From Clostridiales bacterium (GTDB lineage Bacteria > Bacillota > Clostridia > Lachnospirales > Lachnospiraceae): a DNA stretch of 13,077 bases. The first letter of the stretch is position 1. Every line of letters starts with the position of its first letter. Shown piece by piece: positions 1-6,354 of the stretch. The stretch lies in contig JAJPYU010000147.1 in assembly GCA_021204765.1 (NCBI GenBank), forward strand, positions 1 through 13,077. Direction: 5' to 3'. A program made the position numbers and the translations under genes. The notes beneath the pieces are model-generated. The model worked only from the letters and a program-made list of their open reading frames with translations, had not been told where the DNA came from and did not search any database.

Positions 1-2681
1 ATCTTGTCACGAGTGTCCTCCCAGGCCTTTTTTACAGGGCCATATATAAACTCTTCATCAAATACTAATCGCTTAAACCCTTTAAACTTGTTATTAGCTA
101 ATGTATACGCTTTCTTCTTTCCGGAGTTCACATCCTCTTCAAATATAACATACAAAAACTCATGATCGGCAAAATAGCTGTACATATCTGAATCCTCAAA
201 TCTGTACTCTCTTTCGCCCTCTTCTTCATCCACATAAGTTTTGCGACACATCTCCTCAAAATCAATCTGGTACAGCTTTGTATCCTCTGTTCTGCCGCCT
301 TTAGCCGTCATAACAATACTTTTTGCAATAATGCCAAATTTGCCAAAGATTTCTATCCTATTCAATTTTTTGGTGTCGCCGCCAAACATAGCCACAATGA
401 TTGGTTCTACCAATGACTTTACACTTTTGTTTATATCATAGTGTATCCCCAAATCTGCCGCTATTTGAGATATGGTTTTTCCGGCATGCTTTTCTGTCAA
501 CTCACGGCATTTAGAGTCTACTTCAGAAATCGTATTATAAGTCTCCGGTAATTCTCTCAGATCCTGCCCGAAATATTTTGACACCATTGTAGAGACCACC
601 GGCTTCTTCAAACGGAATCTGGGCGGAAATTTTGGGACAAGGTCCACATAACTGAGTTTCTGCCTAAGCTCACCATGTCTCTTTATATACTCGTCCCTTA
701 CTTTTTTCTTCCATTCATCGTCTTTTTCTCCGGGATAATCTGATACTATGTCGATGATCAGATTGTGGACACACTCCCAGTCTTTACGTAAAGTCTCTTT
801 ATCCTGATCCGTATGCTCGTGAAATTCATATCCCTCTACAGGAAATAATCTATAACCATAAGTACTGACTCTCTGTTTGGAGGCATAATGATAATAAACG
901 ATAAGCATATGCTCAAGCTTTTCCCAGAAATGAGATGTCTCAAATTCCTCATCTGCTATGTCATATACTCCCACCGCTGTAATTGACATTGGTTCTTTTG
1001 CAACAAACTGCTTGCTTTTATTTTGTACTATTCCAGTAGCCTTTAACTCTGTCCTGATCTCTTTGCCATCATCTATTATCGTCAAATCAGCAGCCTGTTT
1101 ATTATCATGTTCATATCCCAGAACGCATTGTTCTATCACATCGCCCACAATACCTTTCTGATGCTTAACGCCTTTGGCACTCTCAAAAAGGCCTTTATCA
1201 TCCAATTCGCCCAAAGTCTTGCCTACAATACAGTCAAATCTCTTTACTAACTCTTCTTTCCTAAAAGTATGGTCACCCCTACACATGATCTTTCTTCCTT
1301 CTCTGTCAAAAATATCACTCAATGTCTTCTCCATATCTGCTATCAGATTCACTACAAGAGCATTCCCCATCATGAATCTGCGTTTTTTAACCGGCATCTC
1401 GACAATCTGCCCATCTGTCAAACAGTACTTTGTAAAATCAGTGGGGAATCCCTGTATCCTCTCCGTCTCTGCCGCAGTCAAAAGCCGGATATCTCCCGTT
1501 GCCTTATCCCTCACAAGATGCGTAGTCCTGCTGAAATTCCCCTCTGAAGTCAGCATGGTACGCGCCGGCTTATCATACTGATCCAGCATAGGGATCGCAC
1601 CCTCCGAAAAAACATATTCATGACCATTTGAGGATTTACGCCGTATTTTTTTAGCCCCTTTCAGATACTGCCACGTCTTTCTGTCCTCTTCAGGGAGCTT
1701 TCCCCTCGTCTCATCGCTGTGAGTGATAGAGGGATCAGTGTAATAAAGCTTATTCTGTGAAATAAAATACTGCTTATCAACATCCCCTGTTTCCATAATA
1801 TCCCCAAGTGTAATCTGGTCGCCATCATAACTGGGTGTAGTTCTAACTGTATAGACAACGCCATCCTTCATGATACCTGTATTTTCAAACTTAAAACTGA
1901 ATGAGTCAGACAGTTTTCCAATACCTTCCGGAAGGATCTTTACAGAAAGCTTCTTGGAGTCAACTTCATTTACGGCAAATGTCTCTGCAAAGAAGCCTGT
2001 GTCACACAAAATCTTCTGCACGCATACCATTCTCTTCTCTAAAGGATCCTGACGAGAATACCCTACATTTTCGCAAACTCTGACACTGTAATCTGTATCA
2101 TCACGGTACGCAAAAATGAACGTCCGCCGGCGGCGCTGCTGATAACCATATTCTGCCGCATTGATAATGCGCCACTCAACAGTATAACCTTCATCCCTGA
2201 AACATGCGAGTATGATTCCAAAATCCCTGCCGCGCTGACCGGCCGGAGATTTGACCAGCCTGTCTACATTCTCCAGTAATACAAATGGGGGCTTCTTAGC
2301 CTCAAGTGTCTCCCTGATAGACCACCAAAGGATACCTTTCTTTCCCTCCAGGCCCTTAGACGTAGCCAAAGAGGACGCTACCGAATAATCCTGGCAGGGG
2401 AATCCACCGACAAGTAGATTGAAGTCCGGTATGGTGTTTTTGTCTACATCCTCTATGTTGTAATTAGTAGTATCATTTCCATTGATATCAGGGGTGGTGC
2501 CAAAATGATAGACATAACAGTCGTGAGCATACTGGGTACTCTTCTCTGCCGGTTCCCACTGACTAAACCAGACAGTATCCCACTTTTCCTCCTTGCCAAC
2601 ATCTTCTAAAGAAGTGATGCCATTGAGGCCACAACGAAATCCTCCGACTCCTGCAAATAATTCGCATAATGTTTTTTCCAT
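1..2681 (-). CDS. C5-cytosine DNA methyltransferase fused to a Sau3AI/MutH-family endonuclease unit (partial, runs off left edge)
   Basis: I translated this frame from ATG 2681 to base 1 and found no stop: 893 codons, 3' end missing. Residues 1-465 are a complete C5-cytosine methyltransferase: motif I FAGVGGF (9-15), catalytic Cys96 in GGFPCQ, ENV motif, a QRRRR motif VIII, a target-recognition region of roughly 150 residues, and motif X GNALVVN just before the junction. From about residue 466 a second domain begins that resembles Sau3AI along its length. It has Glu517, Asp532 and Glu545-x-Lys547 in ELKATG as a PD-(D/E)XK site, and later the FEDSDMYSYF and YGPVKKAWED stretches typical of the Sau3AI C-terminal half. 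About 100 residues are probably missing, judged against Sau3AI (about 489). The ribosome binding site AGAGGTG (2689-2695) fixes the start. GATC specificity is inferred from the Sau3AI relationship, not seen. It lies 104 bp downstream of the vsr-like gene and has its own promoter. Confidence 0.9.
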   Translation of the reverse strand, partial: MEKTLCELFAGVGGFRCGLNGITSLEDVGKEEKWDTVWFSQWEPAEKSTQYAHDCYVYHFGTTPDINGNDTTNYNIEDVDKNTIPDFNLLVGGFPCQDYSVASSLATSKGLEGKKGILWWSIRETLEAKKPPFVLLENVDRLVKSPAGQRGRDFGIILACFRDEGYTVEWRIINAAEYGYQQRRRRTFIFAYRDDTDYSVRVCENVGYSRQDPLEKRMVCVQKILCDTGFFAETFAVNEVDSKKLSVKILPEGIGKLSDSFSFKFENTGIMKDGVVYTVRTTPSYDGDQITLGDIMETGDVDKQYFISQNKLYYTDPSITHSDETRGKLPEEDRKTWQYLKGAKKIRRKSSNGHEYVFSEGAIPMLDQYDKPARTMLTSEGNFSRTTHLVRDKATGDIRLLTAAETERIQGFPTDFTKYCLTDGQIVEMPVKKRRFMMGNALVVNLIADMEKTLSDIFDREGRKIMCRGDHTFRKEELVKRFDCIVGKTLGELDDKGLFESAKGVKHQKGIVGDVIEQCVLGYEHDNKQAADLTIIDDGKEIRTELKATGIVQNKSKQFVAKEPMSITAVGVYDIADEEFETSHFWEKLEHMLIVYYHYASKQRVSTYGYRLFPVEGYEFHEHTDQDKETLRKDWECVHNLIIDIVSDYPGEKDDEWKKKVRDEYIKRHGELRQKLSYVDLVPKFPPRFRLKKPVVSTMVSKYFGQDLRELPETYNTISEVDSKCRELTEKHAGKTISQIAADLGIHYDINKSVKSLVEPIIVAMFGGDTKKLNRIEIFGKFGIIAKSIVMTAKGGRTEDTKLYQIDFEEMCRKTYVDEEEGEREYRFEDSDMYSYFADHEFLYVIFEEDVNSGKKKAYTLANNKFKGFKRLVFDEEFIYGPVKKAWEDTRDK

Positions 2682-2707
2682 TTATCAGCACCTCTTTTAT
2701 CGTGTTC

Positions 2708-2719
2708 GAACGATCGTTC
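2708..2719. promoter_or_regulatory. GATC-centred palindrome at the predicted transcription start of the methyltransferase gene
   Basis: GAACGATCGTTC is a perfect 12-bp palindrome containing GATC. It begins 6 bp downstream of the predicted -10 box and covers the predicted +1. The methyltransferase starts directly with motif I and has no N-terminal HTH extension, so self-binding as in M.SsoII or M.EcoRII is unlikely. Control by methylation of this site, as described for CfrBI, is an inference. Confidence 0.5.
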
Positions 2720-2724
2720 TGCTT

Positions 2725-2753
2725 ATTGTAACATATCTGCTCTCTCTTGTAAA
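2725..2753 (-). promoter_or_regulatory. Predicted sigma-70-type promoter of the methyltransferase-nuclease fusion gene
   Basis: Read on the minus strand: -35 TTTACA (2748-2753), a 17-bp spacer, -10 TACAAT (2725-2730). Each hexamer matches consensus at five of six positions. The predicted start near 2718 leaves a leader of about 37 nt to ATG 2681 with AGAGGTG in between. A private promoter would let the protective methyltransferase be made independently of the upstream nuclease genes. Confidence 0.7.
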
Positions 2754-2760
2754 GATCTTT
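2751..2760. promoter_or_regulatory. GATC-centred palindrome overlapping the -35 box of the methyltransferase promoter
   Basis: AAAGATCTTT is a perfect 10-bp palindrome whose last three bases, read on the minus strand, are the first three of the -35 hexamer TTTACA. Together with the palindrome at 2708-2719 it places a GATC at both ends of the promoter. Random occurrence of one such site is easy; the paired placement is what is notable. Confidence 0.4.
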
Positions 2761-2785
2761 TTTCATTTTTGAGCAATCTTATCCG

Positions 2786-3262
2786 TTACAGATCAACATC
2801 ATACAAATCTGTGTCCCCCAACGTTTTATCAAATATGGCATCCTCCACGACCCTGACACACTCATCTGTATTTTTAAGAATCTCCTTTCCCCAAAAATGT
2901 ATCACTGTCCATCCCATAAACATCAGCGCCTTGTCCTTTTCATCGTCCCGCTGAATGTTCCGCTCGATCTTACTGACCCAATAGACCGGATTTTTTCCCT
3001 GCTCCAATCTGGGTTTAAGGATTTCCCAATCTTTTCCATGAAAGAATTCACTATCACAGAAAATAGCAATCTTATATTTCGTCAATGCAATATCCGGCTT
3101 TCCCGGTAGTTCTTTGTAATTTTTCCTGTAGCGATATCCCTTGTGCCATAATGCCTTCCGCAAAGCAAGCTCTATGCTGGTATCCTTTCCTCGGATCCTG
3201 CTCATATTCCTGTGGCTTTTTTCAGAGACCTCTCCGTGAAATCTTGGCTCTTTATCTCCCAA
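2786..3262 (-). CDS. Vsr-like very-short-patch mismatch repair endonuclease, zinc-site-less variant
   Basis: This 158-residue protein has the Vsr layout: an N-terminal RNMSRIRGKDTSIE segment, LPGKPD with the presumed metal-binding Asp57, and a C-terminal MGWTVIHFWGKEI strand. Vsr nicks 5' of T in T:G mismatches produced by deamination of 5-methylcytosine, which suits a gene beside a C5 methyltransferase. The core differs from E. coli Vsr: where that enzyme has FTHGCFWHHHHC, this one reads FCDSEFFHGKDW (68-79). Position by position, His64 is replaced by Asp70 and the zinc ligands Cys66, His71 and Cys73 by Glu72, Lys77 and Trp79, while His75 (E. coli His69) remains. The start is TTG 3262, preceded by GGGAG at good spacing inside the end of the upstream gene (11-bp overlap). 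An ATG at 3205 would remove conserved N-terminal residues, so TTG is preferred. Confidence 0.85.
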   Translation of the reverse strand: MGDKEPRFHGEVSEKSHRNMSRIRGKDTSIELALRKALWHKGYRYRKNYKELPGKPDIALTKYKIAIFCDSEFFHGKDWEILKPRLEQGKNPVYWVSKIERNIQRDDEKDKALMFMGWTVIHFWGKEILKNTDECVRVVEDAIFDKTLGDTDLYDVDL

Positions 3263-3968
3263 AATTTATATCTCCCATCACTCCCCTTATTTTTGCGTAT
3301 CCGTCTGGTGAAACAAGATAGACTGCGGTTGCGACCTTAGCCAGTCTTCTTTTATTCACAACAACATTTACCGGCTTTTCTTGCAACTGCCCGGAAAATC
3401 TTATCTTCATATCTTCATTTATTATTTTCGAATCATATTTATAATCCATCTTTCTCATTTTCTCAGCATATGCTGACAATCGTTCACGTCCCCAACCATC
3501 ATGTGATAAACTATCCTGCAGACGATGCTTGCGAATCAGCATGGCCTCTACAACCGTAAAATCCGTCTTCCTTATATTTTTTACGTTTTTTCGAACCCAT
3601 AATCCTCCCTGCTCTTTACTTTGTTCGCAAATCACATTTGGCCACATAAGCATATAATAGTCAGTTTTTAAGTCGTTGTTAATAAACCAGCCTTCCATAA
3701 TAGTCTGGTCCAATACATAATTTATCTCAAGAGCAAACGTGGGCAAGTTTGTATTGCAATAATAAAGAGAGGCCTTCTCATCTATGTAATATCTTTTCCC
3801 ATGATAATCCATACAAACATCGACACCGGCCTTTTGTTCAGTAGGATCATTTATTCTATAGAACTTGAAATCACTGTTTCTTTCCATCCTTCTATAAAAA
3901 TATTCGTCCATAAACTTAGCCAGTTCATCCGCTTTTTCATTGTCATTTTTAAAATTGATCCTACCCAT
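3252..3968 (-). CDS. Restriction-associated protein with PD-(D/E)XK-like signature
   Basis: I do not recognise a named family with certainty. The 238-residue product sits between the Sau3AI-like and vsr-like genes in the same operon. From its ATG it has GVDV (Asp50) followed 13 residues later by IDEKAS (Asp63-Glu64-Lys65), the spacing of the strand-turn-strand active site of PD-(D/E)XK nucleases. LPTFALEINY, a GWFINND segment and TDYYMLMWP follow, the pattern of a mixed alpha/beta nuclease-like core. There is no signal peptide or membrane segment, so it should act in the cytoplasm. ATG 3968 is chosen because GAGG lies just upstream and it starts 14 bp after the previous stop, though the spacing is short. 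A TTG at 3992 would add eight residues and overlap the previous gene by 10 bp, but shows no ribosome binding site. Possible roles are an accessory nuclease, a specificity subunit, or an unrelated protein whose motif is coincidental. Confidence 0.7.
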   Translation of the reverse strand: MGRINFKNDNEKADELAKFMDEYFYRRMERNSDFKFYRINDPTEQKAGVDVCMDYHGKRYYIDEKASLYYCNTNLPTFALEINYVLDQTIMEGWFINNDLKTDYYMLMWPNVICEQSKEQGGLWVRKNVKNIRKTDFTVVEAMLIRKHRLQDSLSHDGWGRERLSAYAEKMRKMDYKYDSKIINEDMKIRFSGQLQEKPVNVVVNKRRLAKVATAVYLVSPDGYAKIRGVMGDINFGR

Positions 3969-3982
3969 TTTCCTCAGAAGTT

Positions 3983-5449
3983 TTACAGGCAATCAAGCTG
4001 CTGCATGATATATGTATTATTTATCCAAAAGCTTTGCGTCGTCATATACTCACCATTGGGCAACTCATTGGCATCCCTACCAACATTACCTATAACACTC
4101 CCATCTGAAAAAAGGTATGCGCTACGTTTTGCATGTGGTCTCACGTGTATGATTGGATTGTCGGCTTTCTTAGGAAGGTTGTTTTCCACATATATTTCAT
4201 TTCCAATCTGCCTTTTGATAAAGCACACACCATTTGAAATAGTATTTCTGACTGCTTCCCATCCTGAACGGACAGTCTGTTCCAAATCCTCCTGTGGCAT
4301 ATTCCATAACTGGGATCCGACCAGTCTATATTCATTCCCACTCCTCTTCCATACAACAAAGAAAAATTTTGTCTCACTAAAATAGGCGTATATATTAGAA
4401 TCCTCGTATTCTTCCTCAACTAAATCCCTGAATCGGAACGGTGGAAACGACATAGATTCTTTCATTCTATTGTTTTCCTCCAGGCGGATCGACTTTACCA
4501 CTATATTTGCTTTCTCAAACTCCTGTGCTCTGCCGGATTTGATTCCCAGCATATAATATGCCAGATCTATCCACTGTGCCTTATTATTGTTATATTCCCT
4601 GCCGTATAAGGCACACAGATTCCTGTCTGTTTTTCCTATATGAGTATTGATGAGCCCTTGGATATATTTTTCGAATGACGTCTTCCTCAAGACATTCGCA
4701 TCCTTGACAATAGGCTCATAAAGCACTTTATCTGTCACTATATAGTTATTCAACACATATGTCATATAAGAAACTTTATAACAAAATGCCCGCTTCCTGG
4801 CCTTGACTTCCGGATTGTAATATTGCGGAACGGTGCTTTTCTCAGCTGTAGCTCCCTTAGTGCATGCTCCGAGGTACATCGTGTCACTCTCTGAGAGCTC
4901 ATGCGCTTTTCCTGCAGCGATCTTCTCTGCGATTATCCTGTAATCGTTCTTTATTATCTCCAGATCCTCCTCCGGCGGTGTGAACAGCTTAACATAATTT
5001 ATGCTATATAAGAGATTGCTCTTCAACTGCCTGTTCCTCAGATAATAAACAAGAAGTATCAGCCTGCTCTTTTCCCACATATGAGAATCCTGCAGCTCCA
5101 TCTCTATGGGCTGCTCATAACTGATCATACTCAATACCAGTCTCTCACCGGCGGACTTTTTCCCATTCTTTTTTATCTCGTATGGAGTTGCCTTCAATTC
5201 TACTCCGGCTTCATTAAAATCTGCTTCCGAATCGCTGTTTGCCCTATAACCGAAATAAACTTCCTCGAGGAGGTTCCCCAATCCTCCTTTTCGACTTTTG
5301 TTGCCGTAAGCACGGAGTATATCGTCCAATTCACCATCGGGAAGAACTCTCTGCTTTACCACTTCCAGAAAAGTCTTGCCTTCTAACAGCTTTCCATACG
5401 CCTCAATGCTGACCGGGTCAGTATTATCATACTCTACAGAATAGATCAT
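3983..5449 (-). CDS. Sau3AI-family type II restriction endonuclease (GATC)
   Basis: The 488-residue product matches Sau3AI (489 residues) in length and along its sequence. The shared stretches include GVELKATP (82-89), GERLVLSMISYE, GKAHELSES, CTKGA, AFCYKVSYMT, MSFPPFRF, and the end MTTQSFWINN before the C-terminus. Sau3AI cuts 5' of GATC and is blocked by cytosine methylation. Its N-terminal half is MutH-like and catalytic, and its C-terminal half is a second MutH-like fold used for binding. Glu63, Asp77, Glu84 and Lys86 have the same spacing (14, 7, 2) as the MutH residues Glu56, Asp70, Glu77 and Lys79, so the active site looks intact. The start ATG 5449 follows GAGGGGG about 11 nt upstream. 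It is the first gene of the minus-strand cassette, under the promoter at 5482-5510, and the methyltransferase is the last. Confidence 0.93.
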   Translation of the reverse strand: MIYSVEYDNTDPVSIEAYGKLLEGKTFLEVVKQRVLPDGELDDILRAYGNKSRKGGLGNLLEEVYFGYRANSDSEADFNEAGVELKATPYEIKKNGKKSAGERLVLSMISYEQPIEMELQDSHMWEKSRLILLVYYLRNRQLKSNLLYSINYVKLFTPPEEDLEIIKNDYRIIAEKIAAGKAHELSESDTMYLGACTKGATAEKSTVPQYYNPEVKARKRAFCYKVSYMTYVLNNYIVTDKVLYEPIVKDANVLRKTSFEKYIQGLINTHIGKTDRNLCALYGREYNNNKAQWIDLAYYMLGIKSGRAQEFEKANIVVKSIRLEENNRMKESMSFPPFRFRDLVEEEYEDSNIYAYFSETKFFFVVWKRSGNEYRLVGSQLWNMPQEDLEQTVRSGWEAVRNTISNGVCFIKRQIGNEIYVENNLPKKADNPIIHVRPHAKRSAYLFSDGSVIGNVGRDANELPNGEYMTTQSFWINNTYIMQQLDCL

Positions 5450-5481
5450 GATTCAAATAACCCCCTCTCAAACCTGCCAAC

Positions 5482-5510
5482 ATTATAATATTTTTGATGA
5501 AAAAAGTAAA
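5482..5510 (-). promoter_or_regulatory. Predicted promoter of the Sau3AI-like / nuclease / vsr operon
   Basis: On the minus strand: -35 TTTACT (5505-5510), 17-bp spacer, perfect -10 TATAAT (5482-5487). The start would fall near 5475, about 26 nt before ATG 5449. It lies directly behind the hairpin at 5518-5541, so the operon starts just after transcription from upstream should stop. Confidence 0.65.
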
Positions 5511-5512
5511 AC

Positions 5513-5541
5513 AAAAATGCGCCGCCTCAATCGGTAGCGCA
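5513..5541 (-). terminator. Probable rho-independent terminator after the DUF3848-like gene
   Basis: On the minus strand TGCGCTACC (5533-5541), a 6-nt loop and GGCGGCGCA (5518-5526) form an imperfect GC-rich 9-bp stem with one wobble and one mismatch, followed by TTTTT (5513-5517). It separates the DUF3848-like gene from the restriction operon. The plus strand also has a short T run after the stem, so it may work in both directions. Confidence 0.55.
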
Positions 5542-5561
5542 GTACCTTTTTATATAATGAT

Positions 5562-5603
5562 TCATTTTATAGCATAGTCAGTTAATCCCACTCCATATGT
5601 CAT
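5562..5603 (-). pseudogene. RelE-like toxin stump (first 13 codons)
   Basis: Two bases after the stop of the DUF3848/RelB-tail gene, in the TGAGTATG arrangement usual for antitoxin-toxin pairs, a frame reads MTYGVGLTDYAIK and then a stop. It parallels the start of the RelE-like gene at 7744 (MAYRVRLTDYAIK). Similarity ends exactly where the DNA repeat ends, so the rest of the toxin was lost rather than mutated. The peptide has no catalytic part and cannot be a working toxin. Confidence 0.75.
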
Positions 5604-5722
5604 ACTCAAATACTTTCATTAATTACTTTAAAGGCGTCGTCAAGATTCATGCCCTGTCCCGCTTTTGCCTGTGCGAGACCAGTATTGAGCATATTATCAT
5701 AATCTGCCTTTGACATGGCATC
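5566..5722. repeat. 157-bp direct repeat, copy 1 (antitoxin tail plus toxin start)
   Basis: Aligned base by base with 7707-7863 at a constant offset of 2141, I count 15 mismatches and no gaps, about 90% identity. It encodes the last 38 residues of the antitoxin-like tail and the first codons of the toxin. Many differences are silent, so the tail has probably been kept under selection or the duplication is fairly recent. Confidence 0.9.
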
Positions 5723-6040
5723 TACAGCATCCTCCGCGATATCACAAATCATCTCGTTATTGTCAGAATAATCCTCATGTTTATAAATCGCCGCCACTAT
5801 CTTATCTATAACATCCTCAGTCAATAACACTCTGGATAATGTATTCTCGTCAAGTTCGACATTTCCCTCTTCAAACTGAAAAATAATGTCTTTCCTGAGT
5901 GCAATCTCATGGGCGGAATCATAGACAGACCTCAGGCTGCCATTCCTAAAAAGTCTTTCTTGATATTCTTCCTGTTCATCATACAACTTGTCTAAAAAAG
6001 CTTCATGTTCAGCATCTGATATGTTTTTATGATTGCACAT
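5606..6040 (-). CDS. DUF3848-like protein ending in a RelB/DinJ antitoxin tail
   Basis: This 144-residue protein is in two parts. Residues 1 to about 108 (LYDEQEEYQERLF, then SAHEIALRKDIIFQFEEG and a long acidic helical stretch) resemble DUF3848, a family of unknown function common in mobile DNA of Firmicutes. The last 36 residues, from MSKADYDNML to the end, are nearly the same as the C-terminus of the RelB/DinJ-like antitoxin at 7747-8043 and lie in the DNA repeat at 5566-5722. In RelB proteins this end contacts the toxin and the N-terminal ribbon-helix-helix binds the operator, so the DNA-binding half appears to be replaced. The ribosome binding site is GGAGAGAG before ATG 6040, and a strong promoter lies at 6118-6146. 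Whether the tail is functional or a scar cannot be told from sequence. Confidence 0.7.
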   Translation of the reverse strand: MCNHKNISDAEHEAFLDKLYDEQEEYQERLFRNGSLRSVYDSAHEIALRKDIIFQFEEGNVELDENTLSRVLLTEDVIDKIVAAIYKHEDYSDNNEMICDIAEDAVDAMSKADYDNMLNTGLAQAKAGQGMNLDDAFKVINESI

Positions 6041-6117
6041 TTTTGTCTCTCTCCACTTTTCTTACTTCTCTGACTATTTACATCTTGAATACAATCTAAA
6101 TCCATGCTCCTGAGAAA

Positions 6118-6146
6118 AGTATACTGCCAATAGACTATTTTGTCAT
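6118..6146 (-). promoter_or_regulatory. Predicted promoter of the DUF3848-like gene
   Basis: On the minus strand: -35 ATGACA (6141-6146), 17-bp spacer, -10 TATACT (6118-6123). Each box matches consensus at five of six positions. The leader would be about 70 nt. Confidence 0.6.
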
Positions 6147-6279
6147 TAGACATTTAGTCCAAAACACTACTTAGCTATTGACAAGCCGGATATTGTTGCT
6201 CCCGTCATTGAAAATCAGCAGTGCCATCATCAGGCCATCAGATAACAACACCAGTCGAATATTTTAAACTACCGGTTAA

Positions 6280-6308
6280 ATGACAAATACATTCTGCTGT
6301 GATATCTT
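6280..6308 (+). promoter_or_regulatory. Possible promoter of the DIP1984-like gene
   Basis: -35 ATGACA (6280-6285), 17-bp spacer, -10 TATCTT (6303-6308). The -35 is good and the -10 weak (four of six). It gives a leader of about 40 nt to ATG 6355. Confidence 0.4.
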
Positions 6309-6354
6309 TATTCCTGCAAGCGAAAACAGAATATGAAAAAGGAGGGAATGCGTT

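Larger units (their letters stand above)
6041..6354. other. Divergent intergenic region between the DUF3848-like and DIP1984-like genes
   Basis: No convincing gene lies in these 314 bases. They hold a minus-strand promoter (6118-6146) for the DUF3848-like gene, a weaker plus-strand promoter (6280-6308) for the DIP1984-like gene, and AT-rich spacer. A short open stretch near 6176-6245 gives IDKPDIVAPV and then a stop. It could be a coding remnant but is too short to assign. Confidence 0.6.

Noticed and set aside
1174..1581. Plus-strand 135-residue frame opposite the methylase
   Set aside because: Antisense to a strongly conserved coding region, low-complexity Ser/Leu-rich translation with no domain.
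2563..2766. Minus-strand 67-residue frame beginning upstream of the methylase start
   Set aside because: It overlaps the methylase N-terminus in another frame, reads through the promoter region and has no ribosome binding site.
6176..6245. IDKPDIVAPV stretch as a possible subtilase or transposase remnant
   Set aside because: About 20 codons only, with no start and no supporting neighbours; chance is sufficient.
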